From Fusobacterium ulcerans ATCC 49185 (GTDB lineage: Bacteria; Fusobacteriota; Fusobacteriia; Fusobacteriales; Fusobacteriaceae): DNA of 64,000 nucleotides. Positions 1-9,437 of the stretch are shown here, one piece after another. Location: contig NZ_LR215979.1 in NCBI RefSeq assembly GCF_900683735.1, positions 558,001-622,000 on the forward strand, given 5' to 3'. The first letter of the stretch is position 1, and each line of letters begins with the position of its first letter. Under the pieces are notes generated by a model. That model had not been told where the DNA came from, did no database searches, and saw only the letters and a list, made by a program, of their open reading frames with translations. Both the position numbers and the translations under genes were made by a program.

Positions 1-817
1 CAGCACCAAAACCTATAACTTTTTTATTAGTTCTTGATTTTATAATTTTTTCAAGTCCTTCAAAAGCTCCTCCTACTATGAAAAGGATATTTGCTGTATC
101 TATTTCAATAAGTTCCTGATTAGGATGTTTTCTTCCACCTTGAGGAGGAACTTGTGATTTAGTACCTTCTATTATTTTTAGAAGAGACTGCTGTACACCT
201 TCACCAGAAACATCTCTTGTAATAGACACATTTTCTGATTTTCTTGCTATTTTATCTATTTCATCTATATAAATAATACCTCTTTCAGCAGCATCTACAT
301 CATAATCAGCTGCCTGCAGAAGTCTTACTAATACATTCTCAACATCATCTCCTACATATCCTGCTTCAGTAAGAGTGGTAGCATCAGCTATTGCAAAAGG
401 CACACTTAAGCATCTTGCAAGTGTTTGAGCCAGAAGAGTTTTACCAGAACCAGTTGGTCCAATTAAAAGGACATTAGACTTTTGTAACTCTACATTATTA
501 TCCTCTTCACCATAATTATTTTTATCTAATATTCTTTTATAATGATTATATACAGCAACTGAAAGGATTTTCTTTGTTTCATCCTGTCCAATTACATATT
601 CATCGAGTTTTTCTTTTATCTCCTTTGGTGTCAAAAGAGAATCTGTTGATATATCTTCTGGAAGTTTTTCTCCCATTTTTTCGTTAGAAAGTTCAAGGAT
701 ATCAAAACAGCTTTCTATACATCTGTCACAGATAAGAGCTCCATCTATTCCACTGAATAATTTAGAAACTTCATTTTCAGTACTTCCACAGAAGGAACAT
801 CTAGCTTTTTTACTCAT
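1..817 (-). CDS. clpX: ATP-dependent Clp protease ATPase subunit ClpX (N-terminal part, cut by window edge)
   Basis: ClpX is the AAA+ unfoldase that feeds substrates to ClpP. The reading frame opens at an ATG on the minus strand, 12 bases after the clpP stop, with a GGAGAA-type ribosome site before it. About 272 residues are visible before the left edge. The N-terminus carries the family's four-cysteine zinc finger (two CxxC pairs within the first 40 residues). The Walker A motif GPTGSGKT lies near residue 120, and the Walker B stretch IIYIDEIDK follows further on. The C-terminal part of the AAA+ module and the IGF loop are probably outside the window. It is transcribed with clpP, the classic protease pair. 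Confidence 0.97.
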   Translation of the reverse strand, partial: MSKKARCSFCGSTENEVSKLFSGIDGALICDRCIESCFDILELSNEKMGEKLPEDISTDSLLTPKEIKEKLDEYVIGQDETKKILSVAVYNHYKRILDKNNYGEEDNNVELQKSNVLLIGPTGSGKTLLAQTLARCLSVPFAIADATTLTEAGYVGDDVENVLVRLLQAADYDVDAAERGIIYIDEIDKIARKSENVSITRDVSGEGVQQSLLKIIEGTKSQVPPQGGRKHPNQELIEIDTANILFIVGGAFEGLEKIIKSRTNKKVIGFGA

Positions 818-828
818 ATCATTCTCCT

Positions 829-1404
829 TTATTTTTTAAAGACTTGATCAATAAGACCATAATTTTTTGCTTCTTCAGCTGACATATAATTATCTCTTTC
901 TGTATCAGTTATGATTTCTGAAAGCGACTTTCCTGTGCAGTCAGCCAATATTTGAGACAGCATTTCTTTCATTCTTAAAATTTCTTTTGCCTGTATTTCT
1001 ATATCTGTAGCCTGACCTCTTGCTCCGCCTAAAGGCTGATGAATCATTATTCTAGAGTGTTCTAAAGCATATCTTTTTCCTTTTGCTCCAGCACCTAAAA
1101 GAAGAGCACCCATACTTGCTGCCTGACCAATACAGACAGTTTGTACATCAGGTTTAATATAGTTCATGGTATCATATATAGCCATTCCTGCTGTTACCAC
1201 TCCACCAGGACTATTTATATACATAATGATATCTTTGTCAGGATCTTCAGCTTCAAGAAAAAGAAGTTGAGCTACAATTGCATTTGCCACGTTATCATCT
1301 ATTTCTGTTCCTAAAAATATTATTCTATCTTTTAAAAGTCTTGAATATATATCATAGGCCCTTTCTGATCTACCTGTACTCTCTACTACTGTTGGACTAT
1401 ACAT
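829..1404 (-). CDS. clpP: ATP-dependent Clp protease proteolytic subunit ClpP
   Basis: This 191-residue serine protease forms the ClpP barrel. The catalytic triad is visible as Ser97 (in GQAASMGA), His122 (in IMIHQPLGG) and Asp171 (in DTERDN), one residue off the Bacillus numbering. I place the start at the ATG at 1404, because a strong AAGGAGGT site precedes it. A longer in-frame reading up to 1449 would add residues [10 protein letters not shown] that are not typical of the family and would place that site inside the gene. clpX follows directly downstream. A long A/U-rich inverted repeat lies in the leader, and its 3' arm runs into the ribosome binding site (see separate entry). Confidence 0.98.
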   Translation of the reverse strand: MYSPTVVESTGRSERAYDIYSRLLKDRIIFLGTEIDDNVANAIVAQLLFLEAEDPDKDIIMYINSPGGVVTAGMAIYDTMNYIKPDVQTVCIGQAASMGALLLGAGAKGKRYALEHSRIMIHQPLGGARGQATDIEIQAKEILRMKEMLSQILADCTGKSLSEIITDTERDNYMSAEEAKNYGLIDQVFKK

Positions 1405-1416
1405 AAATATTACCTC

Positions 1417-1470
1417 CTTAAATAAATAACAAAATGATAGATTTCTCAATTATTCAGTTATTTATTTAAG
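1417..1470 (-). promoter_or_regulatory. Perfect 14-bp inverted repeat in the clpP leader overlapping the ribosome binding site
   Basis: The arms at 1417-1430 and 1457-1470 are perfectly complementary (CTTAAATAAATAAC on one side) with a 26-base spacer. On the minus-strand transcript the 3' arm ends in TTTAAG, which is directly followed by GAGG, so the hairpin would bury the first bases of the AAGGAGG site of clpP. Twelve of the 14 pairs are A-U, so such a stem would be weak and could melt with temperature. It could equally be a DNA operator or a chance product of AT-rich sequence. I see no convincing sigma-70 promoter between tig and clpP. Confidence 0.5.
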
Positions 1471-1500
1471 CTATAGGAAGCAGCTAGCTGCTTCCTATAG
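1471..1500 (-). terminator. 30-bp perfect palindrome after tig, probable (leaky) terminator or processing hairpin
   Basis: The sequence from 1471 to 1500 is a perfect palindrome: a 13-bp stem (CTATAGGAAGCAG) around a CTAG loop. It lies 12 bases after the tig stop. The downstream tract on the transcript is CTTAAATAAATAAC rather than a clean U run, so termination may be partial and allow readthrough into clpPX. Confidence 0.65.
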
Positions 1501-1511
1501 TATTATAATTA

Positions 1512-2798
1512 TTATTTTGCAGTTTCAACTAAAAGATCAATAGCTTTTTGCATCATACATTCACCTTTTAATGTATATTTAAAGTTATCATAGTTATTAT
1601 GAGTTTTTAATTCTTCTTCTAATTTAGCTAAATCCATTCCATAGTATTTAGCAACTTCTGTCATTTTAGCAGTAATTTCTTCTTCAGAAACTTCTAAATT
1701 TTCAGCTTTAGCTATAGCTTCAAGTATAAGATCTACTTTTACTTTTCCTGCAGCCATAGGAGCGATTTGATTTTCTAATTTAGCTCTGTCCATTCCAGTC
1801 ATTTGTAAGTACATATCCATTCCTATACCTTGAGCTGAAAGTTGGTTTTCCATTTCAGAAATTCTGTTTTTAACTTCAGTAGCTACCATTGAAAAAGGAA
1901 CTTCTACTTTTGAATTAGCAGCAACTTTATCTAGTAATTTACCAATGTACCCATTTTTAATTCTAGCTTCTTCTCTAGCTTTAATTTCTTCAGTTTTTTT
2001 AGTTTTAAGATCTTCAATAGATTCAAATCCTAATTCTTTAGCTAGTTCTTCATTTAATTCTGGAACAACAAGTTTTTTGATAGCGTTGATTTTAACTTTG
2101 AAAACAGCAGGTTTTCCAGCAAGGTCAGCAGCATGATATTGCTCAGGGAAAGTTACATTAATTTCTCCCTCTTGTCCAGTTGTATAACCAACTAATTGAT
2201 CTTCAAAATTGTCAATAAACATTTTAGAACCTAATTTTAAAGTATGAGATTCAGATTTTCCTCCTTCAAAAGGAACACCATCAACAAATCCTTCAAAAGC
2301 AAGATCAACAGTATCTCCCATTTCAGCTTTATGTTCAGCTTCAGTATCTTCTAATTTAGACTTGCTGTTTACCATGATTTCAAGTTCTTTATTTAAAACT
2401 TCTTCTGTCATTTCAAAAGTTTCTTTTTCAGCTTCCAAACCTTTATATTCTCCTAACTCAACTGTTGGATATACATCAACTTTGAAAGTAAGATCAAAAG
2501 AATCATTAAGGTTAGTTACTAAACTGTGGATATAACTGATTGGCATGATATTTTCAGCTTTTACTACTTCTTCATAGTATTTATGTAAAACTTTTTCAGT
2601 AACTTCCTCTTTCAAAGCATCTTTAAATTGAGCTTCAACTTTGTCTAAAGGAGCTTTTCCTTTTCTGAATCCAGGAACTTCAGCTTTACTTGCAAGTTCT
2701 CCTAATACCTCATTTTTAATAGGGCTTACTTCTTCTGCAGTAAGAGAAATTTTGATTTCTACTGCTGAATTTTCTAATTTTTTGATTTCGTGTTTCAT
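1512..2798 (-). CDS. tig: Trigger factor, ribosome-associated chaperone and prolyl isomerase
   Basis: Trigger factor binds near the ribosome exit tunnel and helps nascent chains fold. This 428-residue protein has the ribosome-docking signature GFRKGKAP at residues 43-50 and an FKBP-type isomerase domain around residues 150-235. A long helical C-terminal domain follows. Length matches the family. A good AAGGAGG site precedes the ATG at 2798. It lies 14 bases after recJ and upstream of clpP-clpX, an order (tig-clpP-clpX) widely conserved in bacteria. Confidence 0.97.
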   Translation of the reverse strand: MKHEIKKLENSAVEIKISLTAEEVSPIKNEVLGELASKAEVPGFRKGKAPLDKVEAQFKDALKEEVTEKVLHKYYEEVVKAENIMPISYIHSLVTNLNDSFDLTFKVDVYPTVELGEYKGLEAEKETFEMTEEVLNKELEIMVNSKSKLEDTEAEHKAEMGDTVDLAFEGFVDGVPFEGGKSESHTLKLGSKMFIDNFEDQLVGYTTGQEGEINVTFPEQYHAADLAGKPAVFKVKINAIKKLVVPELNEELAKELGFESIEDLKTKKTEEIKAREEARIKNGYIGKLLDKVAANSKVEVPFSMVATEVKNRISEMENQLSAQGIGMDMYLQMTGMDRAKLENQIAPMAAGKVKVDLILEAIAKAENLEVSEEEITAKMTEVAKYYGMDLAKLEEELKTHNNYDNFKYTLKGECMMQKAIDLLVETAK

Positions 2799-2812
2799 TT
2801 TTCCTCCTTGAT

Positions 2813-4531
2813 CTATTTAGTAAAAATTTCATAAAAATCATCTTTTATTTTAATATCTTTTATCCTAATTTGAAAAATTTCTTCTCCTCTATACAGAGTT
2901 TTTTCAGGATAATAAACAATATCAAACTTTTGAATATTGGCTTCTATTTCATTTATTTTGTGACCTAGATCGAATGCTACCATATGGTAATTTTTTCCAT
3001 TTTTCCTTATCATTCCATTAAAATGTCTTTCATCTACACCAAATTTTTTTATATTTTCAAAGGAAAGATCTCTATCAATGAATAAAGGATGTGGATTTTC
3101 AAGACCATATGGAGATATACTTTCCATAGTCTCAAACATATCTTCATCAATGTTTTCAATAGAGTATTCTATATCTATCTTCAAACTCTTTTTTTCTTTT
3201 TCTATTTTTATATTTTCTATACTTGCTTCAAAAATGTTTTTAACCTCATTAAGATTTTCAGCTTTTACTATGAAACCAGCAGCCAGATCATGACCACCAA
3301 ATCTGACAAGTTTTTTACCCATTTTCTGAAAAATATTAAAAACACTTATTCCCTTTACACTTCTGCAAGAAGCTTTTCCAATTCCATCTTTAAAAGCAAC
3401 AAGTGTTACAGGGATGTTGTATTTTACACTTAATCTTGAAGAAACAACACCAATTACTCCAGGATGCCATTTTTCAGAACTTAAAAATATACATTTTAGA
3501 TTTTTTATTCCTATTTTTGCAATTTCATGATTAGCTTCATCATATATATTTTTTTCAAGTTCTCTTCTTTTCTTATTTGATTTTTTCATTTCCTCTATTA
3601 TATTATATATTTCAAAATCATCCTCTTTTAAGAAAAAATCAGCTCCCATTTTAGAAACACCTATTCTTCCAAGAGAATTAATTAGAGGAGATATAAAATA
3701 ACTTACATCAGTTGTGTTTATAGTTTTATTTTGAAATTTAAGATATTTTAAAAGATACATAAGTCCTTTTACTTTGGTTTTTTTCAAAGCTCTGAGACCT
3801 TGTTTTATTATTATTCTATTTTCATCTGTCATAGGAACAACATCAGCAACAGTACCAATCATTACTATGTCCATGTATTGATATAGGTTTTTTATATCAG
3901 CTTTCAGCTTTTGATAAACACCTTGAGCTACTTTTAGAGCTACTCCTGCTCCAGATAAATATTTAAATTCATAGGTATCGCTTAATTTGGGATTTAAGAG
4001 AAGGAGATGATCATCTTCCTCCTCTTTTATACTTTTGTGATGGTCAGTAACAATCACATCTATCCCTAAACTTTCTGCATATTTTACATCTTCTATGGAA
4101 TTAACCCCAGTATCAACAGTGATAACTAGTTTTCCATTTTCTTTGTTAATAAAGTCAATGGTTTTTTTATCCAGTCCATAACCTTCTTCCATCCTGTTGG
4201 GAATGTAATAGTCTACTTCTATCCCAATGTTTCTGAAGACTAGAACAAGAAATACAGCTGCTGTTATTCCATCAACATCATAATCTCCATAAATAAAAAC
4301 TTTTTCCTTTTTTTCTCTTTTTTCTAAAATTTTATCTACTACTTTTTCCATTTTTTCAAATTTGAAAGGGTCTCTAAAATCAGAAATTTTTGGGCTTATA
4401 AATTCATCTGCTTTTTTTCCATCTTCAAAGCCTCTATTGAGTAATAAGGTAGTAAGTAATCTATTCTTCTTCCATTGAGCAGCCTTAGTATCAATAAGAG
4501 TCTGAGGTAGCGAACTATATTCCCACTGCAT
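2813..4531 (-). CDS. recJ: Single-stranded-DNA-specific 5'-3' exonuclease RecJ
   Basis: RecJ degrades single-stranded DNA from the 5' end in recombination and repair. This 572-residue protein is a DHH-superfamily phosphoesterase. The metal-binding motifs are YGDYDVDG near residue 83 and VTDHHK near residue 163. The DHHA1-type glycine-rich motif RFGGHDLAAGF lies further on. A C-terminal OB-like region contains the ENPHP stretch typical of RecJ. It starts 8 bases after rbfA, so translation is probably coupled. Placement between a ribosome maturation factor and trigger factor suggests co-transcription only, not a shared task. Confidence 0.95.
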   Translation of the reverse strand: MQWEYSSLPQTLIDTKAAQWKKNRLLTTLLLNRGFEDGKKADEFISPKISDFRDPFKFEKMEKVVDKILEKREKKEKVFIYGDYDVDGITAAVFLVLVFRNIGIEVDYYIPNRMEEGYGLDKKTIDFINKENGKLVITVDTGVNSIEDVKYAESLGIDVIVTDHHKSIKEEEDDHLLLLNPKLSDTYEFKYLSGAGVALKVAQGVYQKLKADIKNLYQYMDIVMIGTVADVVPMTDENRIIIKQGLRALKKTKVKGLMYLLKYLKFQNKTINTTDVSYFISPLINSLGRIGVSKMGADFFLKEDDFEIYNIIEEMKKSNKKRRELEKNIYDEANHEIAKIGIKNLKCIFLSSEKWHPGVIGVVSSRLSVKYNIPVTLVAFKDGIGKASCRSVKGISVFNIFQKMGKKLVRFGGHDLAAGFIVKAENLNEVKNIFEASIENIKIEKEKKSLKIDIEYSIENIDEDMFETMESISPYGLENPHPLFIDRDLSFENIKKFGVDERHFNGMIRKNGKNYHMVAFDLGHKINEIEANIQKFDIVYYPEKTLYRGEEIFQIRIKDIKIKDDFYEIFTK

Positions 4532-4538
4532 TATACCA

Positions 4539-4886
4539 CTACCTTTTCAAATCATTTAAAAGTTTTGATATTTTAACTGCATGTTCGATAGAGTCATCTA
4601 TTTTAACTCTTATTTCAGGGATATATCTAATTTCGATCTCTTCAGCTACTCTCTTTCTTAGAAATCCTTTTATTTGATTTAATCCTTCTAAAACTTCATC
4701 AGTATTTACATTTTCTTGTCCCATTATACTAAAAAATACATCTGCAAATTTTAAGTCCTCAGTGACATGAACACTTGTAACTGATACAATACCTTTTATT
4801 TTTGGATTTTTTACTTCTTCAAGAAGAGCTTGAGATATAACTCTAGCCATTTCTTTTTCTATTCCTGCTAATCTTTGTCTTTTCAT
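4539..4886 (-). CDS. rbfA: 30S ribosome-binding factor A
   Basis: RbfA binds the 30S subunit during late maturation of the 16S rRNA 5' region. The 115-residue product has the family's KH-like fold signature: an N-terminal MKRQRLAGIEKEMARVISQ helix, VSVTSVHVTEDLKFADVFFS, and the C-terminal RYIPEIRVKIDDSIEHA. Length is typical. It sits directly after infB and before recJ in the nusA-infB operon, which is its usual place. Confidence 0.96.
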   Translation of the reverse strand: MKRQRLAGIEKEMARVISQALLEEVKNPKIKGIVSVTSVHVTEDLKFADVFFSIMGQENVNTDEVLEGLNQIKGFLRKRVAEEIEIRYIPEIRVKIDDSIEHAVKISKLLNDLKR

Positions 4887-4931
4887 TTTACATCACTCTC
4901 TTTCTATATGAACTATTGATCTAGTTATTTC

Positions 4932-7175
4932 TTATTTCAGAGTTCTTTTGATTTCTTGAATTTCAAACGCCTCAACAATATCTCCTTCTTTGATATCGTT
5001 AAAGTTTTCTACTCCAAGACCACATTCTTGTCCTGCAACTACTTCTTTAGCATCATCTTTGTATCTTTTTAATGAAGAAAGTTTTCCTTCATACATAACT
5101 ATTCCATCTCTTAGTATTCTGATGTTTGAGTCATTTTTAACTTTTCCATCAACAACAACACATCCAGCTATGTTTCCAACTTTAGAAACTTTAAATACTT
5201 TTTTGATTTCAATTCTTCCAAGATATATTTCTTTGAATTCAGGTTCAAGCATACCAGTAAGAGCTTTCTCTATATCTTCAGTAATATGATAAATAATATT
5301 TGAAGTTCTTATTTCAACACCATTAACGTCAGCCTCTTTTATCGCTTTTGTAGTAGGTCTTACATGGAAACCTATTATAATAGCATTTGAAACTTCAGCA
5401 AGTTTAACGTCACTTTCTGTAATTGCTCCAGAAGCAGCTTGAATAATATTAACAGCAACTTCATTAGTAGAAAGCTTCATTAATGATTCTCTTAAAGCTT
5501 CTACTGAACCTCTAGAATCTGCTCTCAATACAAGGTTAAGCTCTTTAAGATTTTCATGGTCAAATTGTTCTGATAATGATTCAAGAGAGATAGTTTTCTT
5601 GCTTGTTTCAGAAAGTTTTCTCTCTTTAGCAACTTCTTCAACAATTCTTTTTGCATGTTGTTCATTTTGAATGACATACATAGTATCTCCAGCTTGAGGA
5701 ACTTGATTGAAACCAATAATTTCAGCTGGTTGAGAAAGTTCAACTTTTTCAACTCTTTCTCCTCTATCATTAATTAATGCCCTTACTTTACCATAAACTT
5801 CACCAGCAACAATAACATCACCTATTTTTAATGTACCTTCTTGAACAAGAATATCTGCAATAGGTCCAACTTTAGGATCAAGTTTAGATTCAAGAACAAC
5901 TCCCTTAGCTCTTTTCTTAGGGTTAGCTTTAAGTTCAAGAATTTCAGCTGTAATAAGTATAGTATCAAGTAATGTATCAAGGTTTAATTGTTTTTTAGCA
6001 GATACTTCAACGAATTCAGTATCTCCTCCCCACTCAATAGAAACAAGTCCATGTTCCATGAGTTCTTGTTTTACTTTTTGAGGATTAGCTTCAGGTTTGT
6101 CAATTTTATTTACTGCAACAATAATAGGAACATTGGCAGCTTTTGCATGTGATAGAGCTTCTATTGTTTGTGGCATAACTCCATCATCTGCAGCAACTAC
6201 TAAGATAGCAATATCAGTAACTTGCGCTCCTCTAGCTCTCATATCAGTAAAAGCCTCATGACCAGGAGTATCAACAAAAGTAATTTTTTTACCACTCTTA
6301 ATAACTTGGTAAGCTCCAATTTTTTGAGTAATTCCACCATCTTCTCCAGATACTACATTACTTGCTCTGATGGCATCAAGCAATGATGTTTTACCATGGT
6401 CAACGTGTCCCATGATAGTAATTACAGGAGGTCTTTCTACAAGATCTTCATCTTTATCTTCAAGCTCAAGAGCAAATTTTTCTCCAAATTCTAATTCTAC
6501 TTCTTCTTCTTTTTCAACTAAAGCATCATAATCCATAGCTATTTCTTCAGCCATTTCTATAGATATAGGGCTGTTAATAGTAAGCATTTGGCCTTTGAGG
6601 AAAAGTTTTTTGATTATTTCAGCACTTCCTACACCAAGTCTTGATGCAAAATCACCTAAAGTGATTTCTCCTCTTACTTTGATTATTTTTACTCCATCTT
6701 CTTCAATAGTTTCAGAACCAGCATTATCTACAGTTTTCATAACAAAGTCAGTTCTTCTTCCTTTTTTCTTTTTATTCTTTTTAGATTTTTCATCATCATT
6801 ACTAGTTTTTTCTCCAGAAGCTGGCTTAGCTCCCTTCCAAGTTTTCTTATCTTTTCCAATTTTTATTTGTTGAGATTTTTTACCATTACCTAGTCCTTCC
6901 TCTTCAAATATATCATCTGTTTCTGCTTCTATTTCTACAACCTTTTTATTCAAACTATCTCCCTTTCCATTTGAAGTCGTTTTTTCAGGCTTCACAATTA
7001 CATCTTCTTTATTATTCATATTTTCAAAATATTTATCTATTTTTTTCACATCTTCTTCAGCTAAACCAGATAAATGAGAAGAAACTGTAATTTTAATATC
7101 ATCTTTTAAAAGATTTAAAAATTCTTTATTTCCCATATCATATTTTTTAGCTAATTCATGTACTCTTACTTTCAT
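4932..7175 (-). CDS. infB: Translation initiation factor IF-2
   Basis: IF-2 is the GTPase that brings initiator tRNA to the ribosome. The 747-residue protein begins with an IF2_N-like module ([11 protein letters not shown]). It continues through a low-complexity Lys/Glu/Ser-rich linker to about residue 150 and a second IF2_N-type segment. The G domain follows, with GHVDHGKT near residues 254-261, then DTPGHEAF and NKID. Domains II-IV complete the protein. A strong TAGGAGGT site precedes the ATG. It lies between the ylxR-ylxQ fusion and rbfA, as in many Gram-positive nusA operons. Confidence 0.98.
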   Translation of the reverse strand: MKVRVHELAKKYDMGNKEFLNLLKDDIKITVSSHLSGLAEEDVKKIDKYFENMNNKEDVIVKPEKTTSNGKGDSLNKKVVEIEAETDDIFEEEGLGNGKKSQQIKIGKDKKTWKGAKPASGEKTSNDDEKSKKNKKKKGRRTDFVMKTVDNAGSETIEEDGVKIIKVRGEITLGDFASRLGVGSAEIIKKLFLKGQMLTINSPISIEMAEEIAMDYDALVEKEEEVELEFGEKFALELEDKDEDLVERPPVITIMGHVDHGKTSLLDAIRASNVVSGEDGGITQKIGAYQVIKSGKKITFVDTPGHEAFTDMRARGAQVTDIAILVVAADDGVMPQTIEALSHAKAANVPIIVAVNKIDKPEANPQKVKQELMEHGLVSIEWGGDTEFVEVSAKKQLNLDTLLDTILITAEILELKANPKKRAKGVVLESKLDPKVGPIADILVQEGTLKIGDVIVAGEVYGKVRALINDRGERVEKVELSQPAEIIGFNQVPQAGDTMYVIQNEQHAKRIVEEVAKERKLSETSKKTISLESLSEQFDHENLKELNLVLRADSRGSVEALRESLMKLSTNEVAVNIIQAASGAITESDVKLAEVSNAIIIGFHVRPTTKAIKEADVNGVEIRTSNIIYHITEDIEKALTGMLEPEFKEIYLGRIEIKKVFKVSKVGNIAGCVVVDGKVKNDSNIRILRDGIVMYEGKLSSLKRYKDDAKEVVAGQECGLGVENFNDIKEGDIVEAFEIQEIKRTLK

Positions 7176-7195
7176 TAATTACCTCCTAAATTAGG

Positions 7196-7723
7196 TTAAT
7201 TTATGAGGCCACGGGCTATTTTTTTATTTTTGACACCAACAACACTTACTTCATCTTTGCCAAAAATGTCTCCAAGTTGGTTTTTATTACCAAAATAAAC
7301 AAAGTTTATATTTAGCTCTTTAGCTTTAAGGAGAAGTTTTTTTTCATTTTTCTCGCTTATATCTTGAGCCAAAACTAAGAAATGAGTATGTTCTATCTCA
7401 TCTAAAACCATGTTCATTCCAAAAGACAAAACTTGTGAATTTTTCATTGCCTTTAAAATATTCAAATAGTCCTTTTCTCCCTTTTTTAAAAGATTCAACA
7501 TCTTCATCAGGTCATCTGTGTTCATCTTTATCTTCTTATGCTTAGCAAGCCTTTGAAGACATTCATGAGTTTTACAGACATAGTAGCCTCTGCTTTGCTG
7601 TTTCTGTTTTTCATCAAAAACATACTTATCTTCCCCTGTTTTAACCAGTCTAAATAAATCTTTTTTATTTTTTTTATCTTTGCAGATTAAACAAGTTCTT
7701 TCTGGAAAGTCCTGATTACTCAC
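7196..7723 (-). CDS. Fused YlxR (DUF448) and YlxQ/L7Ae-like RNA-binding protein
   Basis: The 175-residue product joins two proteins that are separate neighbours (ylxR and ylxQ) in Bacillus. Residues 1-75 match YlxR: ERTCLICKDKK, LFRLV and the RGYYVCKTHEC region with paired cysteines. Residues from about 85 onward look like an L7Ae/L30e-type RNA-binding fold: KNSQVLSFGMNMV, FLVLAQDIS and a C-terminal VVGVKNKKIA. The start overlaps the last 8 bases of nusA, so translation is coupled. The fusion reading is from sequence pattern only; the cellular role of both families is poorly defined. Confidence 0.8.
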   Translation of the reverse strand: MSNQDFPERTCLICKDKKNKKDLFRLVKTGEDKYVFDEKQKQQSRGYYVCKTHECLQRLAKHKKIKMNTDDLMKMLNLLKKGEKDYLNILKAMKNSQVLSFGMNMVLDEIEHTHFLVLAQDISEKNEKKLLLKAKELNINFVYFGNKNQLGDIFGKDEVSVVGVKNKKIARGLIN

Positions 7724-8801
7724 TTTGTTCTCCTTCTAAAGAGTCTTCTTTAGAACTATTCTCAGTTTTTATATCAACTCTCATACCAGTTAATTTGGCA
7801 GCAAGTCTAGCATTTTGACCATTTTTACCAATAGCCAGAGATAATTGTGAATTATCTACAATAACTCTTGCTGTATTTTCATCTTCAATAACTTCAACAC
7901 TTTTTACTTTTGCTGGACTCAGTACCGCTGAAACGAATTCTTCAACAGATTCTTTCCAAATAACAATATCTATTTTTTCTCCATTTAATTCATTGACAAT
8001 ATTTTTTATTCTAAGACCTTTTTGTCCAATACATGCTCCAACAGTATCAATGTTAGGATCAGCTGAATATACAGCAACTTTAGCTCTTGAACCAGCTTCT
8101 CTGGCAACTGCTTTTATTTCTATTAATCCAGAAGTGATTTCTGGAATTTCAAGTTCAAACAATTTTTTTAATAGACCTTCATGCTTTCTAGAAATAACTA
8201 TTTTAGGGAATTTATTAGTTTTTTCAACTTCAGCTAAAAACACTTTAAGTCTTTCACCTACTCTATAAGTATCTGCAGGAGATTGTTCAGTAGTTGGAAG
8301 TATAGCTTCTATACCATCAAATTCAACAAATATATTCTTTTTCTCATCAATTCTTCTTATGATACCATTTATAATATCATTTTCTTTTCCTTTGAATCTA
8401 TCATAAATATATTGTCTTTCAGCTTCTCTTACTTTTTGAATAACTATTTGTTTTCCATTTTGAATAGCATTTCTTCTGAACTCTTCACAGTTGATTTCTA
8501 TTCTTACTATGTCACCAACTTTTACTCTTTTTTTAATTTCCTGAGCATCATCAAGAGAGATTTCGATAGCAGCATCATAAAGGTCTTCAGTTTCTACAAC
8601 CGTTTTAACTTCATAAAGCTTTACATCACCAGTTTCTCTGTTGATTTCAACTTCAACATTTTCCTCTTCACCATGATTTTTTTTGTAAGCTGCCAAAAGA
8701 GCTTGTTCAACAGTTAAAAGAAGATTTTCTTTGCTTATTCCTTTTTCTCTTTCTAATTCATCTAGTGCTTCTAAAAAAACTTTAGCATCTTTACTTTTCA
8801 T
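7716..8801 (-). CDS. nusA: Transcription termination/antitermination factor NusA
   Basis: NusA binds RNA polymerase and modulates pausing, termination and antitermination. The 361 residues hold the N-terminal polymerase-binding domain (about 1-125) and an S1 domain (about 135-200, DIINGIIRRIDEKKNIFVEF). Two KH domains follow, with IGQKGLRIKNIV and IGKNGQNARLAAKLTG. There are no C-terminal acidic repeats, which agrees with the short form in Firmicutes. A CAGGAGG site lies upstream of the ATG. It follows rimP and overlaps the next gene. Confidence 0.97.
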   Translation of the reverse strand: MKSKDAKVFLEALDELEREKGISKENLLLTVEQALLAAYKKNHGEEENVEVEINRETGDVKLYEVKTVVETEDLYDAAIEISLDDAQEIKKRVKVGDIVRIEINCEEFRRNAIQNGKQIVIQKVREAERQYIYDRFKGKENDIINGIIRRIDEKKNIFVEFDGIEAILPTTEQSPADTYRVGERLKVFLAEVEKTNKFPKIVISRKHEGLLKKLFELEIPEITSGLIEIKAVAREAGSRAKVAVYSADPNIDTVGACIGQKGLRIKNIVNELNGEKIDIVIWKESVEEFVSAVLSPAKVKSVEVIEDENTARVIVDNSQLSLAIGKNGQNARLAAKLTGMRVDIKTENSSKEDSLEGEQSE

Positions 8802-8830
8802 ATTATTTTCATTACCTCCTGAAAATTCTA

Positions 8831-9310
8831 TTAAAATTCTTCAAATTCATAAACAAGATTGGCTTTTCTTACTTCTGAAAAGGGAATTTCCATTACTTTT
8901 TCATCATTTATTTCTAAATATATAATACTATCTCTACAATCTGCAATTATTCCTTCAAAATTTTTATTCTCATCGACTTTATGCTTAAGACTTAATTTTG
9001 CTTTCTCACCTTTGAACCTGATATAATCCTCCATTTTTTTTAAGGGTCTTTCAATTCCTGGAGAAGATACTTCTAAGAAGAATCTTTGCTCAATGAGTTT
9101 GTCTATATCTTCATCTATTTTATTACTGATAGCTGCACAATCTTCAAGAGTTATATCACCTTTTAAATTTTCGACATATATTCTCACATACCAATACCCA
9201 CCATCTTGAAGGTATTCAATATCAACAAGAGATAACGCCATTTCATTTACCACAGGAGTAACAATGGTTTCAATTTTTTTCAAAATATTTTCCTTGTTAT
9301 TTTTTTCCAT
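8831..9310 (-). CDS. rimP: Ribosome maturation factor RimP
   Basis: RimP aids assembly of the 30S subunit. The 159-residue protein shows the family pattern VDIEYLQDGGYWYVRIYVE followed by LEDCAAISNKIDEDID and the EVSSPGIERPL signature. I take the ATG at 9310. An in-frame GTG at 9325 is part of the GAGGTG sequence that serves as the ribosome site, so it is unlikely to be the start. It is the first gene of the rimP-nusA-infB-rbfA-recJ-tig run and has its own strong promoter. Confidence 0.95.
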   Translation of the reverse strand: MEKNNKENILKKIETIVTPVVNEMALSLVDIEYLQDGGYWYVRIYVENLKGDITLEDCAAISNKIDEDIDKLIEQRFFLEVSSPGIERPLKKMEDYIRFKGEKAKLSLKHKVDENKNFEGIIADCRDSIIYLEINDEKVMEIPFSEVRKANLVYEFEEF

Positions 9311-9351
9311 AAAGTATGTATTCACCTCACTTTCAAGATAACTACTAAAGA

Positions 9352-9376
9352 GGGAGTGGACTAAAAACCCACTCCC
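9352..9376 (-). promoter_or_regulatory. GC-rich hairpin in the rimP operon leader
   Basis: An 8-bp stem (GGGAGTGG with CCACTCCC) around a 9-base loop lies between the rimP promoter and start codon. It stands out in very AT-rich surroundings. No U run follows in the transcript direction, so it is more likely a leader stability or regulatory hairpin than a terminator. Confidence 0.5.
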
Positions 9377-9408
9377 CTACATTAGCTAGTATAATTTATT
9401 TTCAAGAT

Positions 9409-9437
9409 ATTATAACACACATTCTTGAAAAAATCAA
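9409..9437 (-). promoter_or_regulatory. Sigma-70 type promoter of the rimP-nusA-infB operon
   Basis: Read on the minus strand there is TTGATT (9432-9437), a 17-base spacer and a perfect TATAAT (9409-9414). The start site would fall near 9402, giving a leader of about 90 bases that contains the hairpin at 9352-9376. Confidence 0.8.

Noticed and set aside
3089-3433. A 114-codon open frame opposite recJ
   Set aside because: It lies wholly inside recJ on the other strand, has no ribosome site and an Ile/Phe/Ser-rich composition expected of antisense AT-rich DNA.
8283-8717. A 144-codon open frame opposite nusA
   Set aside because: It is Phe/Ser/Asn-rich and has no family resemblance; nusA is certain on the other strand.
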